Shown: piece after piece, positions 1-6,318 of the stretch | Layout: every line of letters begins with the position of its first letter | Numbering within the stretch: position 1 is the stretch's first letter | NCBI GenBank assembly: GCA_045546535.1 | Contig: JAZQDA010000025.1 | Span: 1 to 11,937, forward strand | DNA from: RGIG1828 sp045546535 | GTDB taxonomy: Bacteria; Bacillota; Clostridia; UMGS1810 | Length of the DNA stretch: 11,937 nucleotides | Direction of reading: 5' to 3' | Translations under genes and position numbers: made by a program | The notes under the pieces: model-generated | Databases searched by the model: none | Told to the model about the DNA's origin: nothing | Seen by the model: only the letters and a program-made list of their open reading frames with translations

Positions 1-539
1 ATTTTCCATTCTGCCTGTTCCATTATCTTCTTCTGCAGAGTTTCGGGGGTGTCATCTTCTGATACCTCAACTGCTTTTTGCATTATGATTTCACCGCCGT
101 CGGTAATTTCATTTACAAAATGAGTTGTAGCACCTGAAACCTTTACGCCCTTTTCAAGCGCCGCCTTGTGAACACGGAGTCCGTAAAATCCGTCTCCGCA
201 AAAGGACGGGATAAGCGAGGGGTGAACGTTTATTATTTTTCTGTCATAAAGTCTTACAAAGTTTTCAGAAAGGATTGAGAGAAAACCTGCAAGAACTATT
301 ATGTCAATGTTATTATCATTCAAGGCAGAAATGAGATTTTTTTCAAAATCTTCACTCTTTTTTATGTAAAGAACATCAATACCAGCATTTTCTGCACGTT
401 TAAGTGCATAAGCACCGTCGCGGTCTGAAATTACAAGTTTTATCTTGCCTGATTTTATAATGCCTGACTTTTCGGCATCAATGAGTGCCTGAAGATTGGT
501 GCCACCGCCTGAAACTAAAACGGCTATGTTTTTTAGCAT
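1..539 (-). CDS. purN: Phosphoribosylglycinamide formyltransferase PurN (3' end outside window)
   Basis: PurN transfers a formyl group from 10-formyltetrahydrofolate to GAR, the third step of de novo purine synthesis, in the cytosol. I read 179 codons from an ATG at 539; the family is about 190-210 residues, so only the C-terminal tail is missing. Visible motifs: SGGGTNLQAL near residues 10-19 (phosphate binding), NVHPSLIPSF near 104-113 with the catalytic Asn104 and His106, and THFVNEITDGG near 139-149 with the catalytic Asp147. The start overlaps the purM stop by 7 bases (ATGCTAA), which implies translational coupling. The identification is from motifs and operon position and is secure. Confidence 0.95.
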   Translation of the reverse strand, partial: MLKNIAVLVSGGGTNLQALIDAEKSGIIKSGKIKLVISDRDGAYALKRAENAGIDVLYIKKSEDFEKNLISALNDNNIDIIVLAGFLSILSENFVRLYDRKIINVHPSLIPSFCGDGFYGLRVHKAALEKGVKVSGATTHFVNEITDGGEIIMQKAVEVSEDDTPETLQKKIMEQAEWK

Positions 540-1558
540 AACTGCACCCCGCCGTCGCCTTTTACTATTTCGCCGATTATGTACGCGTCTTTAACTGCGC
601 CGAGCACTTTTTGAACATCATCTTTTGAAACAACAACGCTCATACCTACGCCCATATTGTAGGTGTTGAACATATCTCTTTCGGGGATATTGCCAAGGGA
701 CTGAAGCATATTAAATACAGGAAGAATTTTAACTGCATTCTTTTCAATTTTTGCACTGTAGTTTTGGGGAATACTTCTCGGAATGTTTTCGTAGAAACCT
801 CCGCCTGTTATATGGGAAACCGCTTTGATTTTTGCAACGCTGTCTATCGCTGCGATATCTTTTACATAAATTTTGGTGGGTGTTAAAAGTTCTTCGCCGA
901 TTGTTTTGCCGAGTTCATCACTGTAAACTGTGAGGTCTCTGTTTTCAACATCGAACACTTTTCTTACAAGTGAATATCCGTTTGAGTGAATGCCTGATGA
1001 GGGAAGTGCGATTATGATATCGCCCTCTTCGATGGTGGTGTTATCATAGATTTTTGATTTATCAACCATACCTACAGCAAAACCTGCAAGGTCATATTCA
1101 TCTATCGGATAAAAACCGGGCATTTCTGCAGTTTCACCGCCGATGAGTGCCGCACCTGACTGAACACAGCCTTCTGCAACGCCTGATACGATTGCTGCAA
1201 TTTTTTGGGGAACGTTTTTGCCACAAGAAATATAGTCAAGGAAAAAGAGAGGTTTTGCACCGCAGCAGATTACATCGTTAACGCACATCGCTACGCAGTC
1301 GATACCTACTGTATCGTGCTTATCGAGGAGAAATGCGATTTTGAGTTTTGTACCTACGCCGTCAGTTCCGCTGACAAGCACAGGCTCTGACACGCCCTGC
1401 ATATTTGGCATAAATAAACCGCCGAAACCGCCTATATCGGAAACTACTCCGCTTGTCTGGGTACGTGCGATATGTTTTTTCATAAGTTTTACTGCATCAT
1501 AACCTGCGGTGATATCAACACCTGCAGATTTATAACTTTCGCTGAAACTTTTGTCCAT
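533..1558 (-). CDS. purM: Phosphoribosylformylglycinamidine cyclo-ligase PurM (AIR synthetase)
   Basis: PurM closes the imidazole ring, converting FGAM to AIR with ATP (fifth step of purine synthesis). The 341-residue length matches the family. Signatures seen: SYKSAGVDITAGYDAV at the N-terminus, SDIGGFGGLF, DGVGTKLKIA, GIDCVAMCVNDVICCGA (ATP/dimer region), GGETAEMPGFY and HITGGGFYENIPR. The ATG at 1558 is preceded by a GGAGG ribosome binding site about 8 bases upstream. It lies 24 bases downstream of purE and overlaps purN by 7 bases, so the three genes form one transcription unit. A 61-codon plus-strand reading frame inside it is a shadow and is not listed. Confidence 0.97.
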   Translation of the reverse strand: MDKSFSESYKSAGVDITAGYDAVKLMKKHIARTQTSGVVSDIGGFGGLFMPNMQGVSEPVLVSGTDGVGTKLKIAFLLDKHDTVGIDCVAMCVNDVICCGAKPLFFLDYISCGKNVPQKIAAIVSGVAEGCVQSGAALIGGETAEMPGFYPIDEYDLAGFAVGMVDKSKIYDNTTIEEGDIIIALPSSGIHSNGYSLVRKVFDVENRDLTVYSDELGKTIGEELLTPTKIYVKDIAAIDSVAKIKAVSHITGGGFYENIPRSIPQNYSAKIEKNAVKILPVFNMLQSLGNIPERDMFNTYNMGVGMSVVVSKDDVQKVLGAVKDAYIIGEIVKGDGGVQLC

Positions 1559-1582
1559 GGTTTTATCCTCCGTATAATTTAA

Positions 1583-2071
1583 TCAAAACTGTGCTTTTAT
1601 TTCGTTATCTTTTCTTATAACATCTTCGGTCATTTTTGCTCTCATTGAAACGAGTTTCTGACTGATATATTCATCAGAAAGTGCTAAAATTTGAGCCGCC
1701 AAAATTGCTGCGTTTGCACTGCCGTCTATAGCAACTGTTGCAACAGGTATGCCTGAGGGCATCTGAACTGTAGCAAGGAGAGCGTCCATACCGTCGAGAA
1801 CTGATGCTTTTACGGGAATGCCGATAACAGGAAGAGTAGTATTTGCAGCAAGTACACCTGCAAGGTGTGCAGCCTTTCCTGCAGCGGCGATAATTACACC
1901 GAAACCGTTTTCTTTGGCATTAGATGAAAATTCAATCGCCTGATTGGGTGTGCGGTGTGCGCTTATTACCCTTACTTCAACAGGGATTTCAAATTCTTTG
2001 AGTTTATCAATGGCAGGTGTGAGTTTTGGGAGATCACTGTCTGATCCCATTACTATTGCAACTTTTTTCAT
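1583..2071 (-). CDS. purE: N5-carboxyaminoimidazole ribonucleotide mutase PurE
   Basis: PurE (class I) converts N5-CAIR to CAIR. The N-terminus MKKVAIVMGSDSDLPKL carries the family GSxSD phosphate motif, followed by SAHRTPNQ and GFGVIIAAAGKAAHLAGVLAA with the conserved AGxAAHLPG-like segment, and LPVIGIPV. I chose the ATG at 2071 (162 residues, typical length) because a GAAAGG site lies 8 bases upstream. A longer frame from a TTG at 2095 would add eight unconserved residues and include the ribosome binding site. It is the first gene of the purE-purM-purN unit. The purC and purF genes often found between purE and purM in Firmicutes are absent here. Confidence 0.96.
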   Translation of the reverse strand: MKKVAIVMGSDSDLPKLTPAIDKLKEFEIPVEVRVISAHRTPNQAIEFSSNAKENGFGVIIAAAGKAAHLAGVLAANTTLPVIGIPVKASVLDGMDALLATVQMPSGIPVATVAIDGSANAAILAAQILALSDEYISQKLVSMRAKMTEDVIRKDNEIKAQF

Positions 2072-2113
2072 AGCGGTATCCTTTCTGAAATGCAAATATT
2101 TATAGATGTTAAC

Positions 2114-2142
2114 ATTATATCACAAAGAGATTTTCATTTCAA
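2114..2142 (-). promoter_or_regulatory. Sigma-A promoter of purE-purM-purN
   Basis: On the minus strand TTGAAA (2137-2142), a 17-base spacer and TATAAT (2114-2119) give a near-consensus promoter. Transcription would start near 2107, leaving a leader of only about 36 bases before purE. No purine riboswitch fits in that space, and I saw no clear PurR box. Confidence 0.8.
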
Positions 2143-2185
2143 TAGTAAATATCAATAAGTAATAACACGTATTGGGCGCAAACTC

Positions 2186-2215
2186 TTGACAAAATATGCG
2201 GTTTGGTTGTATTAT
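2186..2215 (+). promoter_or_regulatory. Sigma-A promoter of glyS
   Basis: TTGACA (2186-2191), an 18-base spacer and TATTAT (2210-2215) precede glyS, with a predicted start near 2222 and a leader of about 33 bases. This rules out the longer frame that would begin inside the -35 box at 2186. The leader is too short for a T-box. Confidence 0.7.
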
Positions 2216-2254
2216 ATATTGTATATTATTATAGTTTCGAAAGGAATGAAACAA

Positions 2255-3646
2255 ATGCTCAACACGGAAAAGACAATGGAAAAAATTATCGCCCTTTGTA
2301 AAGGCAGAGGTATCGTATATTCAGGGTCTGAAATATACGGCGGTCTTGCAAACACATGGGACTACGGCCCTTTGGGTGTAGAGTTTAAAAATAATGTTAA
2401 AAAAGCATGGTGGAAAAAGTTTATTCAGGAATCCCCTTATAACGTAGGTCTTGATGCTGCAATTTTGATGAACCCCAAAACATGGGTTGCATCAGGTCAT
2501 GTTGGCGGATTCAGTGATCCTTTGATGGACTGTAAAGAATGTAAAAGCCGCCATCGCGCTGATAAACTCATAGAAGACTGGCATTTTGAAAAAGGCGAAA
2601 GCATTGTTGTTGACGGCTGGTCAAACGAAAAAATGCTTGAGTATATAAACGAAAACAACATCTGTTGCCCTAAATGCGGTAAACACAATTTTACTGATAT
2701 CAGAAAGTTCAACCTTATGTTCAAAACATTCCAGGGTGTTACAGAAGATTCTACCTCTGAACTTTTCTTAAGACCTGAAACTGCACAGGGTATTTTCGTA
2801 AACTTCAAAAATGTTCAGAGAACATCAAGAAAGAAAATTCCTTTCGGTATTGGTCAGATTGGTAAATCTTTCAGAAACGAAATCACTCCCGGTAACTTTA
2901 CTTTCAGAACAAGAGAGTTTGAACAGATGGAACTCGAATTCTTCTGTGAACCGGGTAGCGACCTTGAATGGTTCAAATACTGGAAAGACTACTGCAAAAA
3001 CTGGCTTCTCTCTTTAGGCATAGCCGAAGAAAATATCAAAATGAGAGACCACTCTCCTGAAGAACTTTCTCACTACTCCAACGCTACAACAGATATTGAA
3101 TTTATGTTCCCGTTTGGTTGGGGCGAACTTTGGGGTATTGCAGACCGTACTGATTTTGACTTAAAACAGCACAGTGAGCACTCAGGCGAAAAAATGGAAT
3201 ATATCGACCCCGTTACAAACGAAAGATATGTACCCTACTGTATTGAACCCTCGCTTGGTGCAGACCGTGTTGCTCTTGCTTTCCTCGTTGAAGCATATGA
3301 CGAAGAACAGGTTGGAGAAGGCGATACAAGAGTTGTTATGAGATTCCACCCCGCTCTTGCACCCGTTAAAGCGGCAGTTCTTCCTCTTTCCAAAAAACTC
3401 TCTGACAAGGCATATGAACTTTATGAAAAAATGAGCAAAAAGTTCAACTGCGAATTTGACGATGCAGGAAGTATCGGTAAACGCTATCGCCGTCAGGACG
3501 AAATCGGAACTCCCTGGTGCGTAACTTACGACTTTGAAACTGAAGAAACAGGCAAAGTTACTGTAAGAAACCGTGATACTATGGAACAGATTACTCTCGG
3601 ACTTGACGAGGTAATTGGCTATATTGAATCACAACTTGAATTTTAA
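2255..3646 (+). CDS. glyS: Glycyl-tRNA synthetase, dimeric alpha2 type
   Basis: This class II aminoacyl-tRNA synthetase charges tRNA-Gly with glycine in the cytosol. It is the single-chain eukaryote/archaea-like form (about 460 residues; here 463), not the alpha2beta2 GlyQ/GlyS form. Visible parts in order: SEIYGGLANTWDYGPLG near the N-terminus (motif 1 region), a zinc-knuckle-like insertion with CKEC and later CPKC, motif 2 FRNEITPG followed by TREFEQMELEFF, motif 3 PYCIEPSLGADR, and a C-terminal anticodon-binding domain beginning near FHPALAPVKAAVLPL. I place the start at ATG 2255, nine bases after AAAGGA and after the promoter. A strong hairpin terminator follows the stop. Confidence 0.96.
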   Translation: MLNTEKTMEKIIALCKGRGIVYSGSEIYGGLANTWDYGPLGVEFKNNVKKAWWKKFIQESPYNVGLDAAILMNPKTWVASGHVGGFSDPLMDCKECKSRHRADKLIEDWHFEKGESIVVDGWSNEKMLEYINENNICCPKCGKHNFTDIRKFNLMFKTFQGVTEDSTSELFLRPETAQGIFVNFKNVQRTSRKKIPFGIGQIGKSFRNEITPGNFTFRTREFEQMELEFFCEPGSDLEWFKYWKDYCKNWLLSLGIAEENIKMRDHSPEELSHYSNATTDIEFMFPFGWGELWGIADRTDFDLKQHSEHSGEKMEYIDPVTNERYVPYCIEPSLGADRVALAFLVEAYDEEQVGEGDTRVVMRFHPALAPVKAAVLPLSKKLSDKAYELYEKMSKKFNCEFDDAGSIGKRYRRQDEIGTPWCVTYDFETEETGKVTVRNRDTMEQITLGLDEVIGYIESQLEF

Positions 3647-3648
3647 GT

Positions 3649-3687
3649 AAAAAAATCCTGAAAAGCATCGCTTTTCAGGATTTTTTT
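3649..3687. terminator. Bidirectional intrinsic terminator between glyS and the XRE gene
   Basis: An A-run, then ATCCTGAAAAGC, loop ATC, GCTTTTCAGGAT and a T-run form a perfect stem with U-tracts in both directions. It ends glyS on the plus strand. Its last two bases are the first bases of the stop codon of the convergent minus-strand gene, so both genes can use it. Confidence 0.9.
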
Positions 3688-4093
3688 ATTTTATTATATT
3701 TATAACATCAATAGGATTCTGCATTTTCTGCTCGGCAAGTTCGTTCGCCTGTTCGGTTGCTCTTGCTATATGGTCGAGTGTACCGTTGCAACGCTCATAT
3801 TCCATAGCCATAAATGCCATAACGGCGTGTTCGCCTTTTTCGTCAAGGGCATTGAACATATTTATCATATTTATTACATCGTCTGTCATAACAATGTGTG
3901 TGTCATAATTTACAAGTTCAATATGCAAAAGATTGCACATCTTAAGTACGGTTTCGTACGCAGTTCCTGCAATACCGTTTTTGATTGCACTTACAACAGT
4001 TGTCTGCGGTATACCGCTTACAATAGAAAACTGCCTTACGCTTTTATATTGCTTTTTGATTTCTTCCTTTATTTTTTCACAAAGGTCATTCAC
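3686..4093 (-). CDS. XRE-family helix-turn-helix regulator
   Basis: A 135-residue protein with an N-terminal XRE/Cro-like DNA-binding domain (residues about 1-60: KSVRQFSIVSGIPQTTV looks like the two-helix HTH core, followed by YETVLKMCNLLHIEL). Its C-terminal helical part includes ALDEKGEHAVMAFMAMEYERC, a pattern common at the end of small phage-type repressors. I chose the GTG at 4093 because AGAGGTGA sits five bases upstream; an ATG at 4123 falls upstream of the predicted transcription start. It is monocistronic, convergent with glyS and divergent from tRNA-Pro. The target is unknown; autoregulation is likely for this family but not shown here. Confidence 0.85.
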   Translation of the reverse strand: MNDLCEKIKEEIKKQYKSVRQFSIVSGIPQTTVVSAIKNGIAGTAYETVLKMCNLLHIELVNYDTHIVMTDDVINMINMFNALDEKGEHAVMAFMAMEYERCNGTLDHIARATEQANELAEQKMQNPIDVINIIK

Positions 4094-4113
4094 GACAATC
4101 ACCTCTTTTGTTA

Positions 4114-4142
4114 ATTTTAACATTTTGAAATATAATTGTCAA
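4114..4142 (-). promoter_or_regulatory. Promoter of the XRE gene
   Basis: On the minus strand TTGACA (4137-4142), a 17-base spacer and TAAAAT (4114-4119). The start near 4107 leaves about 14 leader bases before the GTG, which supports that start codon over the upstream ATG. Confidence 0.75.
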
Positions 4143-4158
4143 ATCTTAAAAATTACTC

Positions 4159-4187
4159 TTGAAATTGCAACCGCTTTGTGTTATAAT
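4159..4187 (+). promoter_or_regulatory. Promoter of tRNA-Pro
   Basis: TTGAAA (4159-4164), a 17-base spacer and TATAAT (4182-4187), 27 bases before the tRNA 5' end. It is back to back with the XRE promoter, with 16 bases between the two -35 boxes. Confidence 0.8.
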
Positions 4188-4214
4188 GACTAAGTCGCAA
4201 AAATTAATATATTT

Positions 4215-4287
4215 CGAGGTGTGGCGCAGTTGGTAGCGCACTAGTTTTGGGAACTAGATGCCGCAGGTTCGAGTCCTGTCACCTCGA
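4215..4287 (+). tRNA. tRNA-Pro (anticodon UGG)
   Basis: The acceptor stem CGAGGTG/CACCTCG is seven perfect pairs with discriminator A. The D-arm is GCGC AGTTGGTA GCGC. The anticodon arm is CTAGT, loop TTTGGGA, ACTAG, so the anticodon is TGG, which reads proline codons. The T-arm is GCAGG TTCGAGT CCTGT. Length is 73 without CCA, which is not encoded. It has its own promoter and a long hairpin terminator directly downstream. Its last 18 bases are repeated 198 bp downstream. Confidence 0.95.
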
Positions 4288-4351
4288 TACAAGCCAAATT
4301 TAGCCGTCAGGCTGGATTTGGCTTCTTTTTTTAGACAGGACTCGAACCTGA
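4270..4351 (+). repeat. 82-bp direct repeat, copy R1
   Basis: R1 starts inside the tRNA-Pro T-loop, covers the rest of the tRNA 3' end and its terminator, and ends in GACAGGACTCGAACCTG, the reverse complement of the T-arm. R2 at 4468-4549 matches 81 of 82 bases; the one difference is C4312 versus T4510. The period is 198 bp. Confidence 0.95.
4291..4332 (+). terminator. Terminator of tRNA-Pro
   Basis: A 15-pair hairpin: AAGCCAAATTTAGCC, loop GTCA, GGCTGGATTTGGCTT with two T-G wobbles, then C and seven Ts. It starts three bases after the tRNA. Confidence 0.9.
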
Positions 4352-4467
4352 GAAGGTCCGAAGCGTAAAAAAGAGAGCCCGGTGGGCTTTCTTTAGCGAG
4401 GAGCGCGTAGTCGGGTACCGAAGCCGTAGGCTTGGGTCGACAAGCGAATAGTATGCGAAGCAGACGA
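4352..4467. other. GC-rich, hairpin-bearing segment between the two repeats
   Basis: These 116 bases are visibly richer in GC than their surroundings. They hold two hairpins: AAAGAGAGCCC GGT GGGCTTTCTTT (about 4369-4393; 11 pairs, one wobble) and an imperfect palindrome at about 4410-4441, whose core is ACCGAAGCC GTA GGCTTGGGT inside GTCG...CGAC. Open frames through it encode only low-complexity RGDRTRTC-type strings, a known false-protein signature of DNA around tRNAs. I see no gene. Confidence 0.6.
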
Positions 4468-4549
4468 CGAGTCCTGTCACCTCGATACAAGCCAAATTTA
4501 GCCGTCAGGTTGGATTTGGCTTCTTTTTTTAGACAGGACTCGAACCTGA
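4468..4549 (+). repeat. 82-bp direct repeat, copy R2
   Basis: This copy carries 18 bases of the tRNA-Pro 3' end, a second copy of the terminator hairpin (4489-4530) and the inverted T-arm sequence. The single base change versus R1 turns a hairpin pair into a wobble and so keeps the hairpin. The 108 bases from here to the trpB terminator are AT-rich with nothing recognisable. Confidence 0.95.
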
Positions 4550-4657
4550 TCGGACATGCTAATATAGGCAACAACTAATTTGTAACGATGAAACCGTTTG
4601 AAAAGTATGATACTAAACTTGAATTCAGTTTTTAAAAGTTAAAATAAGATAAAATAT

Positions 4658-4685
4658 AAAAGCCACTCATCAGAGTGGCTTTTTT
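4658..4685. terminator. Terminator of trpB (bidirectional)
   Basis: AAAAGCCACTC, loop ATCA, GAGTGGCTTTTT. The stem is perfect with a T-run on either side. It begins one base past the trpB stop codon on the minus strand and can also stop plus-strand transcription leaving the repeat region. Confidence 0.9.
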
Positions 4686-4686
4686 A

Positions 4687-5907
4687 TTAGCGTATTCCGT
4701 ATTTTTCAATAATATAGTCCATATCTTTGTCGCCTCTGCCAGAAAGGTTAATAAGAACAGAGCCGTGTTCCATTTTCTTTGCAAGTTTCATACCGAATGC
4801 AACTGCGTGAGAACTCTCTATTGCAGGAATTATACCCTCTAAACGTGCAAGAGCATAGAATGCATCTATTGTTTCTTCATCATTTATAACATCATATTTA
4901 ACTCTGCCGATGTCTTTTAAAAACGCATGTTCAGGGCCTGATGAGGGATAGTCAAGTCCACTTGCAACGGAATATACGGGGGCGGGCTGACCGTTTTCGT
5001 CTTTAAGCATAATGCTGTTAAAGCCGTGCATAACGCCTTCTGTTCCGAATTTAAGACTTGCTGCGTGATCGCCCAGAGTTTCTCCTCTGCCAAGAGGTTC
5101 AATTCCGTATATATCTACGTGGTCATTTAAAAATCCTGAGAAAAGACCCGCAGCATTACTTCCGCCGCCCACACAGGCAACTATGGCATCAGGAAGATGA
5201 CCTGTCATATCTATAAACTGCTCTCTTGCCTCAATTCCTATAACGCTCTGGAAATCGCGTACCATCATTGGAAAAGGATGGGGGCCAAGTGTTGAGCCTA
5301 TGCAATAAATGCTTTCTTTATACTCTTTGCTGTATGCATCAAATGCGGCATCTACCGCTTCTTTAAGTGTCTGAAGACCGTGTGTAACTTCGATTACATT
5401 AGCACCTAAGATTTTCATTCTTGCAACATTTGGAGCCTGTTTTTTAATATCAACAGCGCCCATATATATATCGCATTCAAGACCGAAATATGCAGCAGCG
5501 GTTGCAAGTGCAACGCCGTGCTGTCCTGCACCTGTTTCGGCGATTACTTTTTTCTTGCCCATATATTTTGCAAGGAGTGCTTCGCCCATACAGTGATTGA
5601 GTTTATGTGCACCTGAATGGTTAAGATCTTCCCTTTTTGCATAAAGTTGAACTTTTCCGCCCAAAGCATCTGAGAGTCTTTCAAGATGAGTTACGGGGGT
5701 GGGTCTGCCTTGAAATTCTTTTCTTATTCTGCGAAGTTCTGCGATAAACTTTCTTGACTGGCAGATTGAGTAGTACGCCTGGGTGATTTCTGCCATAGCG
5801 TCTTTGAGTTTTTCGTCAATGTAAATTCCGCCGTATCTGCCGAAATATCCGTCTTTGTCGGGATAGTTATTAAAATAAGTTTCAAAATCAATATTATTCA
5901 TTATCAT
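4687..5907 (-). CDS. trpB: Tryptophan synthase beta chain TrpB
   Basis: TrpB joins indole and L-serine to give tryptophan using pyridoxal phosphate. The 406-residue length fits the classical TrpB1 type. Motifs: GRYGGIY near 23-29, GRPTPVTHLERL near 67-78, KREDLNHSGAHKLNH with the PLP lysine at K102, AETGAGQHG with catalytic Glu124, GSTLGPHPFP, the phosphate loop VGGGSNAAG, and NLSGRGDKD near the C-terminus. The ATG at 5907 has a GGAGG eight bases upstream. No trpA is adjacent: a terminator follows directly. The gene therefore stands alone under a tryptophan T-box, and may use TrpA encoded elsewhere or scavenge indole. A 27-codon leader ORF overlaps its start by 14 bases. Confidence 0.96.
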   Translation of the reverse strand: MIMNNIDFETYFNNYPDKDGYFGRYGGIYIDEKLKDAMAEITQAYYSICQSRKFIAELRRIRKEFQGRPTPVTHLERLSDALGGKVQLYAKREDLNHSGAHKLNHCMGEALLAKYMGKKKVIAETGAGQHGVALATAAAYFGLECDIYMGAVDIKKQAPNVARMKILGANVIEVTHGLQTLKEAVDAAFDAYSKEYKESIYCIGSTLGPHPFPMMVRDFQSVIGIEAREQFIDMTGHLPDAIVACVGGGSNAAGLFSGFLNDHVDIYGIEPLGRGETLGDHAASLKFGTEGVMHGFNSIMLKDENGQPAPVYSVASGLDYPSSGPEHAFLKDIGRVKYDVINDEETIDAFYALARLEGIIPAIESSHAVAFGMKLAKKMEHGSVLINLSGRGDKDMDYIIEKYGIR

Positions 5908-5977
5908 TTTTTATTCCTCCAAAATTTATTTTATATGGCGCAGGAGTTATCCGCCATCGTTTTGAAAAAATTGTCAT
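5894..5977 (-). CDS. 27-residue leader ORF overlapping the trpB start
   Basis: An ATG at 5977 is preceded by a strong GGGAGG site eight to nine bases upstream, right after the T-box terminator. The peptide begins MTIFSKRWRITPAP, has one tryptophan (residue 8) and is basic. Its codons run through the trpB ribosome binding site and stop 14 bases inside trpB. Seen: a good start site, the overlap, and the Trp codon. Inferred: translation of this ORF could open or occlude trpB initiation, giving coupling downstream of the T-box. I know no family for it, and it could be fortuitous. Confidence 0.5.
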   Translation of the reverse strand: MTIFSKRWRITPAPYKINFGGIKNDNE

Positions 5978-6004
5978 TTTATTTTCCTCCCGCAAGTCAA
6001 GAAA

Positions 6005-6272
6005 CAAAAAACGCCCTTGACAGCATAATCCAATGTCTGTCAAGGACGAATAAAAACTTATCCGCGGTGCCACCTTGAATTCACAGCCTTGGCTGTGCTC
6101 TTTGAAAGGTACTAACATACCTCTGACCTTTAACGCCGGTCTTACGTCAGTGCATTTGACACTGCCCTCGACAGTCCATATTACTCAGGAGGCCTTGTGG
6201 AACTCACACCGTAATCCACTCGCTCATAAAGACCTTATCTGCCTTTTTTCTGTCTCAACGGTTTAAATACTT
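6005..6272 (-). promoter_or_regulatory. Tryptophan-specific T-box leader of trpB
   Basis: A T-box is an mRNA leader that binds uncharged tRNA and switches between terminator and antiterminator. The conserved T-box AGGTGGCACCGCGG lies at 6075-6062. The terminator stem is CGTCCTTGACAG (6048-6037) with CTGTCAAGGGCG (6023-6012), then six Ts. Stem I is closed by GACAG (6254-6250) and CTGTC (6174-6170). Directly before the closing strand, the specifier loop reads ATATGGA, giving UGG (6178-6176) followed by A, the usual context. UGG is the tryptophan codon, matching the trpB target. Confidence 0.9.
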
Positions 6273-6278
6273 TTTCAC

Positions 6279-6308
6279 ATTATATACTAGGACGCCCCGT
6301 TTTGTCAA
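6279..6308 (-). promoter_or_regulatory. Promoter of the T-box/trpB unit
   Basis: On the minus strand TTGACA (6303-6308), an 18-base spacer and TATAAT (6279-6284). The -35 box lies 10 bases after the stop codon of the upstream membrane-protein gene. No terminator separates them, so read-through from that operon would enter the T-box. Confidence 0.8.
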
Positions 6309-6318
6309 GTCTTTTGTT

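Noticed and set aside
1..2142. The missing purC and purF as a sign of rearrangement
   Set aside because: pur gene order varies widely among Clostridia, so absence between purE and purM alone is not notable.
2186..2254. N-terminal extension of glyS by 23 hydrophobic residues
   Set aside because: It would start inside the -35 box and include the -10 box and ribosome binding site; the added residues do not resemble GlyRS.
4270..4549. CRISPR array
   Set aside because: Only two repeat copies, 82 bp long with a 116-bp gap, containing tRNA and terminator sequence; no cas genes.
4254..4574. A 106-codon minus-strand frame with repeated FESCLKKEAKS and RGDRTRTC strings
   Set aside because: It is the antisense translation of the tRNA-Pro 3' end and the duplicated repeat. 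RGDRTRTC-type peptides are a known false-protein signature near tRNA genes, and it has no ribosome binding site.
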